A stretch of 5,922 nt of DNA, taken from assembly GCA_947457975.1 (NCBI GenBank), contig CANGYC010000155.1, positions 1-5,922 of the forward strand, given 5' to 3'. The stretch comes from Comamonadaceae bacterium. Lineage in GTDB: Bacteria; Pseudomonadota; Gammaproteobacteria; Burkholderiales; Burkholderiaceae_C. The notes beneath the pieces are model-generated. The model saw nothing but the letters and a program-made list of their open reading frames with translations. It was not told where the DNA came from and ran no database searches. How positions within the stretch are numbered: position 1 is the first letter of the stretch; each line of letters begins with the position of its first letter. Of the stretch, positions 1 through 5,910 are shown one piece after another. Made by a program: the position numbers and the translations under genes.

Positions 1-719
1 AGGATACGGGTGGAGTGCTCGATCTTCAGATTGAAGGTGCGGTCCACAAACTTGAAGTGGCGCGCGCCGCGCTCAAACAGCTGGGCCAGCTCGGCCATGA
101 AGCGGTCAAGCTCGAAAGCCCAGGCGGTTTTATCCAGAGCACTCAGGCAAAACTCGCACTTGAAGGGGCAGCCGCGCGAGGCCTCCACGTACAGCAGGCG
201 CTGTGCAATGTCCTCGTCGCTGTACTCAGCGTAAGGCAGGGCCAGCTCGTCCAGGGGTGGCTGTTCCCCGGCCATCACTTTCATGAGCGGCGGCGGGCCG
301 TCCAGCAGGGCGCGGCAGAGCTTGGGGAAACTCACGTCACCCCAGCCGGTGATCACGTGGTCGGCAAGGCGGCCGAGTTCCTGCTGGTCGAGCTCGTGGC
401 TCACCTCGGGGCCACCCAGCACCACCTTGATGCCGGGCCGCAGGGCCTTCAAGAGGCGCAGCACCTGCAGGGTGGGCACGGCGTTCCAGATGTACACCCC
501 GAAGCCGATGACCTCTGGATCAAGCGCGAGCAAGTCCTCCACAATTTGCAGCGGCTTTTGCGCGATGACGTACTCGCGCAGCAGCGTCTCCTCGCGCAAA
601 CCCGGCCGGCCATGCCGGTCCATGTTGGCCAACAGGCAGCGCAGGCCGAGTGAGGCATGGATGTACTTGGCATTGAGCGTGGCCAGCACGATGCGCGGCG
701 GGGCGGCGGGGACAGACAT
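1..719 (-). CDS. B12-binding domain radical SAM protein (5' part, runs off left edge)
   Basis: Reading the minus strand from the ATG at 719-717 gives 239 codons with no stop, so the gene continues beyond base 1. The protein begins MSVPAAPPRIVLATLNAKYIH. Residues about 9-140 look like a cobalamin-binding Rossmann domain, including the LNAKYIHASLGLR segment, VIGFGVYIWN, and GGPEVSHE at 102-109. A radical SAM core follows, with the 4Fe-4S ligands in the motif CPFKCEFC (C184, C188, C191; spacing CX3CX2C), preceded by YVEASRG. Family knowledge: such proteins cleave S-adenosylmethionine to a radical, and the B12 domain often serves methyl transfer or a difficult rearrangement. This subgroup commonly carries a C-terminal DUF4080 domain, which would lie outside the window; its substrate is unknown. 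The gene is divergent from dsbD. There is no good Shine-Dalgarno; a promoter-like -10 box ends 6 nt before the ATG. The family is confident, the specific function is not. Confidence 0.9.
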   Translation of the reverse strand, partial: MSVPAAPPRIVLATLNAKYIHASLGLRCLLANMDRHGRPGLREETLLREYVIAQKPLQIVEDLLALDPEVIGFGVYIWNAVPTLQVLRLLKALRPGIKVVLGGPEVSHELDQQELGRLADHVITGWGDVSFPKLCRALLDGPPPLMKVMAGEQPPLDELALPYAEYSDEDIAQRLLYVEASRGCPFKCEFCLSALDKTAWAFELDRFMAELAQLFERGARHFKFVDRTFNLKIEHSTRI

Positions 720-725
720 GGCCTG

Positions 726-754
726 ATTATCCGAGCCGAGCCGTCCCGTGCCGA
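726..754 (-). promoter_or_regulatory. Candidate sigma-70 promoter of the radical SAM gene
   Basis: On the minus strand, TCGGCA (754-749, 4/6 match to TTGACA) and GATAAT (731-726, 5/6 match to TATAAT) are separated by exactly 17 bp. Only six bases (CAGGCC) lie between the -10 box and the ATG at 719, so transcription would begin at or next to the A of the start codon, giving a leaderless mRNA. This is a consensus match by eye, not an experimental site. Confidence 0.45.
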
Positions 755-769
755 TCACGCTGGCGGCCG

Positions 770-775
770 TATGAT
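770..775 (+). promoter_or_regulatory. Possible -10 element for dsbD
   Basis: TATGAT matches TATAAT at 5 of 6 positions and lies in the divergent intergenic region about 105 bp before the dsbD start. No convincing -35 box lies 15-19 bp upstream, so the call is weak. Initiation near 782 would give a leader of roughly 98 nt and place this promoter back to back with that of the radical SAM gene. Confidence 0.2.
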
Positions 776-879
776 CCAGACACACTGTGCGCGTCGGCAG
801 GCCGAGCCCGATTTGGCGGAACTGGCGGCCTCGCGCACGCCTCTGGCGCGCTGCGGTGGCGCGCGCCCCTTGCCCACCC

Positions 880-3081
880 ATGATGTTTCTTTCAACCCCT
901 CTGCGACTGGCGCTGCTCCTGCTGGCGTGGAGCCTGCTCAGTCTGGCCCCCCAGCCGGCGCAAGCGCAGGGCGCGCTGCAGGCCGCCCTGGGCGGCAAAG
1001 CCACGCCCTCGGCCGTGGTGCGCACCGACCAGGTCCAGGCCGAGCTGCTGGTGCACGCGCCGCAGGGACTGGCGCCAGGCAAGCCCATGTGGCTGGGCCT
1101 GAAGCTGACGCACCAGCCCCAGTGGCACACCTACTGGAAAAACCCGGGCGACTCGGGCCTGCCCACCGAGCTGCAATGGACGCTGCCACCAGGCGCCCAG
1201 GCTGGGGCGATTGCCTGGCCTGTGCCGCGCAAGTTTCCGCTGGGGAACCTCGCCAACTACGGCTACGAAGGCACGGTGCTGCTGCCGGTGCCACTGCAGT
1301 TGGCGCCCGGCTTCGACGCCGCGCAGTTGAACGTGCGGCTCAAGGCCAGCTGGCTGGTATGCCGGCGCGAATGCATTCCGCAGGAAGGCGAGTTCGCGGT
1401 GCAATGGCCCACGCGCGGCTCGCTGGCCGCGCACGCGCCAGCCTTCGAGGCGGCCCTGGCGGCCCAGCCCCGGGCACTGCCGGCCCAGGACAGCCGCATC
1501 ACGGTGGAGGGCCAGAGCCTGAAACTGGAGCTGGCCGGGCTGCCCGCGGCGGCGCAGGGCCAGCGCCTGGAATTCTTCCCGGAGACGGCGGGCATCATCG
1601 AGCCGGCCGGTGCCTGGCCTCAAGGCTGGCAGGGCGCGCGCTGGACGGCCGAGGTGCCGCTGTCGGCCCTGCGCAGCGACGCGCCCCAGCGCCTGCCCCT
1701 GGTGGTGGCGCTGGCTTCGGGCGGGGCCTGGCGCATGGACCTGCCAGTTGCAGGCAGCTGGCCACCGGTGGCGCCGCTGCCCGGAGTCTCGCCCGCGCTG
1801 GAAGCGGCGCTGCAAGCCAACCGTGCGGCCAATTCAGCGACGGCGACGGCTGCAGTGCCCATGCCCGCCACGGCGCTGGGCCTGGCGGCGGCGCTGCTTG
1901 GGGCCTTAGTAGGCGGGCTGCTGCTGAACCTCATGCCCTGTGTGTTTCCGGTGCTGGCCATCAAGATGCTGGGCTTTGTGCATGCACCCGGCCGCCGGCA
2001 ACGGCTGCAGTCGGGCGCGGCGTACACGGCGGGGGTGCTGCTGTCCTTCGTGGCGCTGGGCGGGCTGCTGCTGGCCCTGCGCGCGACGGGCGAGCAGCTG
2101 GGCTGGGGCTTTCAGCTGCAGAACCCGGGCATGGTGGCGGCGCTGGCGGCCCTGTTCACGCTGATCGGCCTGAACCTGGCGGGCGCCTTTGAATTTGGAC
2201 ACCTGCTGCCCAGCCGGCTGGCCAGCCTGGAGGCCCGGCATCCGGCCGCCGATGCCTTCCTCTCGGGTGTGCTCGCCGTAGCGGTGGCCTCGCCCTGCAC
2301 GGCGCCCTTCATGGGCGCTTCGCTGGGCCTGGCCCTGAGCCTGCCGGCCTGGCAGGCCGTGGCGGTGTTTGCGGCACTCGGCCTGGGCATGGCCCTGCCC
2401 TACCTGGCGGCCAGCCTGCTGCCGGGCCTGGCCGGCTGGATGCCGCGGCCCGGCGCCTGGATGCTGCGCCTAAAGCAGGCCCTGGCCTTTCCGATGTTCG
2501 CCACCGTGGTGTGGCTGGTCTGGGTGATCGGCCAGCAGGCGGGCATCGACGGGGCGGCCGTGCTGCTGGTCCTGCTGCTGCTGTTGGCCCTGCTGCTGTG
2601 GACGCTCACCCTGAAGGGGCGTGCCCGCACGGTGTGCGCCAGCTTGGCGCTGGCAGGCTGCGCCTGGGGCCTGTCCTGGGGCTGGCCGCAACTGCAGGCA
2701 AGCCCCGCCCCCGCCACGCCGGCGCAGGCCGGGGACACCAGGGAGGGCTGGCAGGCCTGGCGGCCCGGGCTGGTGGAGGAGCTCAATGCCCAGGGCAAGC
2801 CAGTGTTCGTCGACTTCACGGCCGCCTGGTGCGTGACCTGCCAGTACAACAAGAAGACGGTGCTGCAAGACGCCTCCGTGCTCGCCGAGGCGCAGGCGCG
2901 GCAGGTGGTGCTGCTGCGGGCCGACTGGACCCGGCGCGACGAGCACATCACCGCCACCCTGCGCCAGCTTGGCCGCTCGGGCGTACCGGTGTACGCGCTG
3001 TATGCCCCGGGCCGCCCGCCGGTGCTGCTGCCTGAGATTCTGAGGGTGGACGAGCTGCGGCAGGCCTTGTCCGCGCTCTGA
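880..3081 (+). CDS. dsbD: Thiol:disulfide interchange protein DsbD family (ScsB-like), full length
   Basis: A 733-aa inner-membrane protein that passes electrons from cytoplasmic thioredoxin to periplasmic thiol partners. Residues 1-30 form a signal peptide, with likely cleavage after AQA. The periplasmic N-terminal domain (about 40-300) contains the cysteine pair VCRREC (C161, C165). About eight hydrophobic segments span roughly 325-603, with the membrane cysteines in NLMPCVFP (C354) and ASPCTAPF (C473); the spacing is close to that of E. coli DsbD. The C-terminal thioredoxin-like domain has the CVTC active site (C651, C654) inside VDFTAAWCVTC. All three expected cysteine pairs are therefore present. 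It is longer than E. coli DsbD (about 565 aa), as in ScsB-like members. The start at 880 (ATGATG, so 883 is equally possible) is chosen because the signal peptide begins there; a GTG at 787 would add an Arg-rich 31-residue extension. No clear Shine-Dalgarno. It lies 22 bp before the next gene, probably in one operon. The symbol reflects the family; the partner is unknown. Confidence 0.92.
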   Translation: MMFLSTPLRLALLLLAWSLLSLAPQPAQAQGALQAALGGKATPSAVVRTDQVQAELLVHAPQGLAPGKPMWLGLKLTHQPQWHTYWKNPGDSGLPTELQWTLPPGAQAGAIAWPVPRKFPLGNLANYGYEGTVLLPVPLQLAPGFDAAQLNVRLKASWLVCRRECIPQEGEFAVQWPTRGSLAAHAPAFEAALAAQPRALPAQDSRITVEGQSLKLELAGLPAAAQGQRLEFFPETAGIIEPAGAWPQGWQGARWTAEVPLSALRSDAPQRLPLVVALASGGAWRMDLPVAGSWPPVAPLPGVSPALEAALQANRAANSATATAAVPMPATALGLAAALLGALVGGLLLNLMPCVFPVLAIKMLGFVHAPGRRQRLQSGAAYTAGVLLSFVALGGLLLALRATGEQLGWGFQLQNPGMVAALAALFTLIGLNLAGAFEFGHLLPSRLASLEARHPAADAFLSGVLAVAVASPCTAPFMGASLGLALSLPAWQAVAVFAALGLGMALPYLAASLLPGLAGWMPRPGAWMLRLKQALAFPMFATVVWLVWVIGQQAGIDGAAVLLVLLLLLALLLWTLTLKGRARTVCASLALAGCAWGLSWGWPQLQASPAPATPAQAGDTREGWQAWRPGLVEELNAQGKPVFVDFTAAWCVTCQYNKKTVLQDASVLAEAQARQVVLLRADWTRRDEHITATLRQLGRSGVPVYALYAPGRPPVLLPEILRVDELRQALSAL

Positions 3082-3090
3082 GCGCGGGCG
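3068..3090 (+). repeat. Hairpin spanning the dsbD stop codon
   Basis: CCGCGCT (3071-3077) and AGCGCGG (3081-3087) are perfect reverse complements around a 3-nt loop, and the stem can extend by G-U, G-C and U-G pairs to 3068/3090. The TGA stop of dsbD overlaps the loop and right arm. No T-run follows, so it is not a typical intrinsic terminator. It may affect mRNA stability or coupling to the downstream gene, or may simply be GC-rich chance. Confidence 0.5.
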
Positions 3091-3103
3091 CAGAATCGGG
3101 GCC

Positions 3104-3562
3104 ATGTCGCTACCTGCCTTGCTCACCGAAGCCGAGCGCATCGGCTGGATCCTCGCGCACTGCCGCACCATCGCCGTGGTGGGTCTGTCGCCCAAGCCGC
3201 ACCGGGCCAGCTATGAGGTGGCGCAGTACATGCAGGCCCGCGGCTGGCGCATCATCCCCGTGAACCCCCAGGCCCGCGAGGTGCTGGGCGAGCCGGCTTA
3301 TGCCACGCTCGAGGAGGCGGCTCGCCATGAGCGCATCGATCTGGTGAACGTCTTCCGCCAGAGCGAGGACGTGCCGCCCGTGGTGGACGAGGCCATCGCC
3401 ATCGGCGCGCGGGCGCTGTGGCTGCAACTGGGCATATGCCATGACGCGGCCCTGGCGCGGGCCAGCGCAGCAGGCTTGGTGGCGGTGCAGAACAAGTGCC
3501 TAAAAATTGAGCAGCGGAGCCTGGCGGCAAGGGGCTTGGGCGGTCCGTCGACGAATGCTTGA
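3104..3562 (+). CDS. CoA-binding protein, YccU-like Rossmann fold
   Basis: A 152-aa soluble, cytoplasmic protein with no signal peptide or membrane segment. An N-terminal helix is followed by the strand-loop [19 protein letters not shown] (G27 in the nucleotide-binding turn), then [17 protein letters not shown] and ALWLQLGI, ending in the characteristic NKCLKIE segment (Cys at about 132). This order matches the CoA_binding_2 family, related to the CoA-binding domain of succinyl-CoA synthetase and to E. coli YccU (about 137 aa). Members are thought to bind CoA or acyl-CoA; no reaction has been firmly assigned. The ATG at 3104 is preceded only by a weak GGGG. It follows dsbD by 22 bp in the same direction, suggesting co-transcription, and the hemE promoter-like sequence overlaps its last codons. 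A functional link to the disulfide pathway is not supported by anything visible. Confidence 0.88.
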   Translation: MSLPALLTEAERIGWILAHCRTIAVVGLSPKPHRASYEVAQYMQARGWRIIPVNPQAREVLGEPAYATLEEAARHERIDLVNVFRQSEDVPPVVDEAIAIGARALWLQLGICHDAALARASAAGLVAVQNKCLKIEQRSLAARGLGGPSTNA

Positions 3563-3589
3563 CAAAGTGTCACGTCAACCTGACACAAT
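3559..3589 (+). promoter_or_regulatory. Candidate hemE promoter with leaderless spacing
   Basis: A perfect -35 hexamer TTGACA (3559-3564) overlaps the stop codon of the preceding gene. The best -10 is CACAAT (3584-3589, 4/6), giving a long 19-bp spacer. Seven bases then separate the -10 from ATG 3597, so the predicted transcript would start at or within a base of the start codon. Repeated TGACA/TGTCA half-sites fill the spacer and may form an operator. Prediction by eye only. Confidence 0.45.
3560..3586. repeat. Clustered TGACA/TGTCA inverted half-sites at the hemE promoter
   Basis: TGACA (3560-3564) and TGTCA (3568-3572) form a palindrome with a 3-bp centre. GTCA (3574-3577) and TGAC (3581-3584) form a second one, also with a 3-bp centre. 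GTGTCA (3567-3572) and TGACAC (3581-3586) are perfect 6-bp inverted arms 8 bp apart. The cluster lies between and overlaps the predicted -35 and -10 boxes, as expected of a repressor site. The cognate regulator is not identifiable from sequence alone. Confidence 0.4.
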
Positions 3590-3596
3590 GGGCCCC

Positions 3597-4706
3597 ATGT
3601 TTGCGCCCCTCCAGAACGACACCTTTCTGCGCGCCTGCTGGCGCCAAGCCACCGACCACACACCCGTTTGGCTGATGCGCCAGGCCGGTCGCTACCTGCC
3701 AGAGTACTGCGCCACGCGGGCCAAGGCCGGCAGCTTCATGGGCCTGGCCACGAATGTGGACTACGCCACCGAAGTCACGCTGCAGCCACTGGACCGCTAC
3801 CCGCTGGACGCGGCCATCCTCTTTTCCGACATCCTCACCGTGCCCGACGCCATGGGCCTGGGCCTGTCCTTCGCGCAGGGCGAGGGGCCGAAGTTTGCCA
3901 AGGTGGTGCGCGACGAAGCGGCGGTGGCCGAACTCGCTGTGCCGGACATGGACAAGCTGCGTTATGTGTTCGATGCGGTCACCAGCATCCGCCGGGCCCT
4001 CAATGGCCGGGTGCCCTTGATCGGCTTTTCGGGCAGCCCTTGGACGCTGGCCTGCTACATGGTCGAAGGCGGCGGCTCGGACGACTACCGCCTGGTCAAG
4101 AGCCTGATGTACAGCCGCCCGGACCTGATGCACCGCATCCTGGCCGTCAACGCCGATGCAGTGGCGCTGTACCTGAACACCCAGATCGAGGCAGGCGCCC
4201 AGGCCGTGATGGTGTTCGACAGCTGGGGCGGCGTGCTCGCCGACGGGGCCTTCCAGGAATTTAGCCTGGCCTACACCGCCCGCGTGCTGGCCCAGCTCAA
4301 ACGCGAGCATGCCGGCGTGAAGATCCCGCGCATCGTGTTCACCAAGGGCGGCGGCCTCTGGCTCAAGGAGATGGCGACCCTGGACTGCGAGGTGCTGGGC
4401 CTGGACTGGACCGTCAACCTCGGGCATGCGCGCGCCCTGGTGGGTGGTCAGACAGGCGGCCAGGGCAAGGCGCTGCAGGGCAACATCGACCCGAACGTGC
4501 TGTTTGCCCCGCCGGCGCAGATCGAGCTGCAGGTCAAGCGCGTGCTGGACAGCTTTGGTGTGCCGCACACCGACGCCACCCAGAGTGGGCCCACGCACAT
4601 CTTCAACCTCGGGCATGGCATCAGCCAGTTCACGCCGCCAGAGCACGTGAAGGCGCTGGTGGAGGCCGTGCACACGCATTCCAAGGCCTTGCGCTACAAG
4701 CGCTGA
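3597..4706 (+). CDS. hemE: Uroporphyrinogen decarboxylase
   Basis: A 369-aa cytoplasmic enzyme that removes four acetate carboxyl groups from uroporphyrinogen III to give coproporphyrinogen III in heme biosynthesis. The sequence aligns end to end with the family from memory (E. coli HemE is about 354 aa). Signature [11 protein letters not shown] carries the substrate-binding arginines R28 and R32. The key aspartate is D78 in [12 protein letters not shown], followed by [16 protein letters not shown] with Y154, VFDSWGG with S209, and NLGHGI with H340. These correspond to the conserved Arg, Asp, Tyr, Ser and His pocket of human UROD. The start at 3597 is preferred because [13 protein letters not shown] fits homologues; ATG 3588 would add only MGP and overlaps the predicted -10 box. 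Neither start has a good Shine-Dalgarno, consistent with leaderless initiation. No frameshift or missing residue was seen. A 34-bp gap separates it from the upstream CoA-binding gene. Confidence 0.97.
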   Translation: MFAPLQNDTFLRACWRQATDHTPVWLMRQAGRYLPEYCATRAKAGSFMGLATNVDYATEVTLQPLDRYPLDAAILFSDILTVPDAMGLGLSFAQGEGPKFAKVVRDEAAVAELAVPDMDKLRYVFDAVTSIRRALNGRVPLIGFSGSPWTLACYMVEGGGSDDYRLVKSLMYSRPDLMHRILAVNADAVALYLNTQIEAGAQAVMVFDSWGGVLADGAFQEFSLAYTARVLAQLKREHAGVKIPRIVFTKGGGLWLKEMATLDCEVLGLDWTVNLGHARALVGGQTGGQGKALQGNIDPNVLFAPPAQIELQVKRVLDSFGVPHTDATQSGPTHIFNLGHGISQFTPPEHVKALVEAVHTHSKALRYKR

Positions 4707-4724
4707 GGTCCCGGCCCGGCTTCT

Positions 4725-4757
4725 GCCCCCCCTTCTCAGCCGCGCCGGGGGGCGGCT
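4725..4757 (+). terminator. GC-rich hairpin after hemE (weak terminator candidate)
   Basis: Two mutually exclusive stems can form: GCCCCCC (4725-4731) with GGGGGGC (4747-4753), or AGCCGC (4738-4743) with GCGGCT (4752-4757). The position 18-50 bp after the hemE stop suits a terminator, but there is no T-run afterwards, so factor-independent termination is doubtful. Confidence 0.25.
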
Positions 4758-4788
4758 ATAGCATGAAAATGCACGTATCCATCGGCAC

Positions 4789-4797
4789 TTATGCACA
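4789..4797 (+). promoter_or_regulatory. DnaA box TTATGCACA
   Basis: Exact match to the DnaA-box consensus TTATNCACA. Its ATGCAC core is repeated at 4769-4774, 22 bp upstream (about two helical turns), within a poor box. It lies upstream of the replication gene priA, which makes DnaA binding plausible but unproven. Confidence 0.45.
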
Positions 4798-4923
4798 AAA
4801 ACCGTGCTGCGCTGCGTCAAGCAAGGGGCGCGGGACCAGTCCCCCACACCTTCCCAAGAGCATCGCTAAGTCATTGATTCATAAGAACATAGAAGCCCTG
4901 CTTTTTTTCTGGGCAATTTAAGC

Positions 4924-4946
4924 AAAGCCTTGATGGACAAGGCTTT
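4924..4946. repeat. Perfect 9-bp inverted repeat with 5-nt loop
   Basis: AAAGCCTTG (4924-4932) and CAAGGCTTT (4938-4946) are perfect reverse complements around ATGGA. No T-run follows, so it is not an obvious terminator. The core CTTGATGGACAAG followed by a downstream GAGGCC recalls short palindromic elements that I remember as dispersed in Comamonadaceae intergenic regions; that resemblance is unverified. It could also be a protein-binding palindrome or an mRNA hairpin in the priA leader. Confidence 0.6.
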
Positions 4947-4976
4947 CGCGGCGCTGAGCGAGGCCTATCAACAAAG

Positions 4977-4985
4977 TTATCCACA
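4977..4985 (+). promoter_or_regulatory. DnaA box TTATCCACA
   Basis: Exact match to the strong DnaA-box sequence TTATCCACA. A weaker 7/9 match, CTATCAACA, starts 12 bp upstream at 4965 in the same orientation, giving a small tandem cluster in AT-rich DNA about 90 bp before the priA start. This supports possible DnaA-dependent control of priA or a DnaA-titrating site; origin function is not shown. Confidence 0.5.
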
Positions 4986-4995
4986 ATACATCTGG

Positions 4996-5014
4996 ACAGC
5001 TCGAAAGAGGCTGT
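4996..5014. repeat. Short inverted repeat ACAGC/GCTGT
   Basis: ACAGC (4996-5000) and GCTGT (5010-5014) flank a 9-nt spacer. The left arm overlaps a 5/6 match to the -35 consensus (TGGACA, 4993-4998). The five-base arms are short enough to be chance; it is listed because it lies in the priA leader with other, longer repeats. Confidence 0.25.
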
Positions 5015-5029
5015 GCAATCAAGGACTTA

Positions 5030-5065
5030 GCGTGATTTACGAAGGTGAATTAGAAAAAATCACGC
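5030..5065. repeat. Perfect 9-bp inverted repeat just before the priA start
   Basis: GCGTGATTT (5030-5038) and AAATCACGC (5057-5065) are perfect reverse complements separated by 18 bp. The right arm ends 7 nt before the priA ATG. The spacer contains AAGGTGA (5042-5048), the only Shine-Dalgarno-like sequence nearby, but it is about 24 nt from the ATG, further than usual. The repeat could be an operator for a dimeric regulator or an mRNA stem that presents or hides the ribosome site. No known regulator is recognised. Confidence 0.55.
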
Positions 5066-5885
5066 CCAACACATGAGTTTCTGGGTCGATATCGTCGTCG
5101 CCACCCCCGCCCACAGTGCCATCGCGGGGCCGCTGACCTACCAAAGTGAGTCCCCCCTCACGCCTGGGCAACTGGTGCGCGTGCCCCTGGGCCGCCGGGA
5201 GGTGCTGGGCGTGGTCTGGGCGATGCGCCAGGACAGCGGCGAGCTCGATGCCTCGCAGGGCAAGCCAGTGGCCGGGTTGCTCGAGGGTGTGCCGCCACTG
5301 ACCGGCACCTGGCGGCAGCTGGTGGCCTTCACGGCCGGCTACTACCAGCGCTCGCTCGGCGAGGTGGCCCTGGCGGCCCTGCCGCCGCAGCTGCGCGAGC
5401 TCGATGCCGTGCAGCTGGGGCGCCGACTCAAGCGCGTGCGTCCGGTCGGCGAGGGCGGCGCACGGGTCGAGCTGCCCGAACTGAGCCTGGCCCAGCGCGA
5501 GGCCCTTGCGGCTTGGGCGGCCGACAGCCGGCCCGCCCTGCTGTTTGGCGTGACGGGCAGCGGCAAGACCGAGGTGTACCTGCGGGCCGCGGCTGAGGTG
5601 CTGGAGGCCGATCCACAGGCCCAGGTGCTGGTGATGGTGCCGGAGATCAACCTCACGCCCCAACTGCAGTCGCGCTTTGAGGCGCGGTTTTCGCACCTGG
5701 GTGCCGGACAGGTGGTGGCCTTGCACAGCGGGCTCACGCCGGCTCAGCGGCTCAAGAGCTGGCTGGCGGCGCACACAGGCCAGGCACGGCTGGTGCTGGG
5801 CCCCCGCATGGCGGTGCTGGCCTCGCTGCCGTCGCTGCGCCTGATCGTGGTGGATGAGGAGCACGACCCGAGCTACAAGCAGCAA

Positions 5886-5888
5886 TAA
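5886..5888 (+). other. priA: Premature TAA in priA
   Basis: The codon is in frame with priA from 5073. One substitution, GAA to TAA, would explain it, since Glu follows KQQ in the family. The three complete genes in the window all end in TGA, so TAA here also differs from local usage. Confidence 0.9.
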
Positions 5889-5890
5889 GG

Positions 5891-5910
5891 CGCGCGCTAT
5901 TCAGCGCGCG
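5891..5910. repeat. 7-bp GC hairpin 2 nt after the priA premature stop
   Basis: CGCGCGC (5891-5897) and GCGCGCG (5904-5910) are perfect reverse complements around the 6-nt loop TATTCA. These bases encode the conserved ARYSAR stretch of PriA, so the repeat may be a by-product of GC-rich codon choice. Its closeness to the stop is relevant to both sequencing-artefact and recoding explanations. Confidence 0.5.

Larger units (their letters stand above)
4707..5072. other. 366-bp AT-richer hemE-priA intergenic region
   Basis: No convincing gene lies here. The first 55 bases are very GC-rich with alternative hairpins; the rest, especially 4860-5065, is clearly richer in A and T than the flanking genes. 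It contains two exact DnaA-box consensus matches, four inverted repeats (4738-4757, 4924-4946, 4996-5014, 5030-5065), the tight palindrome GGGAC-CA-GTCCC (4832-4843) and a T7 run at 4902-4908. A poor promoter candidate for priA is TGGACA (4993-4998) with TGCAAT (5014-5019), spacer 15 bp. The length and density of signals suggest regulatory or protein-binding functions connected with priA. Confidence 0.7.

Noticed and set aside
15..726. Long plus-strand open frames opposite the radical SAM gene
   Set aside because: The minus-strand frame gives a clear cobalamin-binding/radical SAM protein with cluster cysteines; the plus-strand translations show no domain and arise from GC-rich codon bias.
657..2192. 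A 511-codon plus-strand frame overlapping dsbD
   Set aside because: The translation is low-complexity Ala/Gly/Arg/Pro with no domain, out of frame with a complete DsbD protein.
3570..4847. A 425-codon minus-strand frame opposite hemE
   Set aside because: It is the antisense shadow of a full, conserved hemE; its His/Val/Gln-rich translation matches no family I recognise.
4894..4914. Intrinsic terminator around the T7 run
   Set aside because: The T-run lies inside the loop of a weak GCCC/GGGC pairing and is not preceded by a GC-rich stem, so the geometry is wrong.
4763..4921. A 52-codon open frame (MKMHVSIGTYAQKPC...) in the hemE-priA gap
   Set aside because: No convincing ribosome site, no recognisable family, and unlike neighbouring coding DNA in composition; it also runs through the DnaA box and the T-run. 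Treated as chance.
4707..5072. Chromosomal replication origin
   Set aside because: DnaA boxes and AT-richness are suggestive, but there are only two exact boxes, no dnaA, dnaN or parAB nearby, and oriC in this group is expected beside dnaA.
5037..5885. A 282-codon minus-strand frame opposite priA
   Set aside because: The plus strand carries all the PriA helicase motifs through this stretch; the antisense frame shows no domain.
5886..5910. Selenocysteine or pyrrolysine recoding
   Set aside because: The codon is TAA, not TGA or TAG, and the family residue at this position is Glu, so neither system fits.
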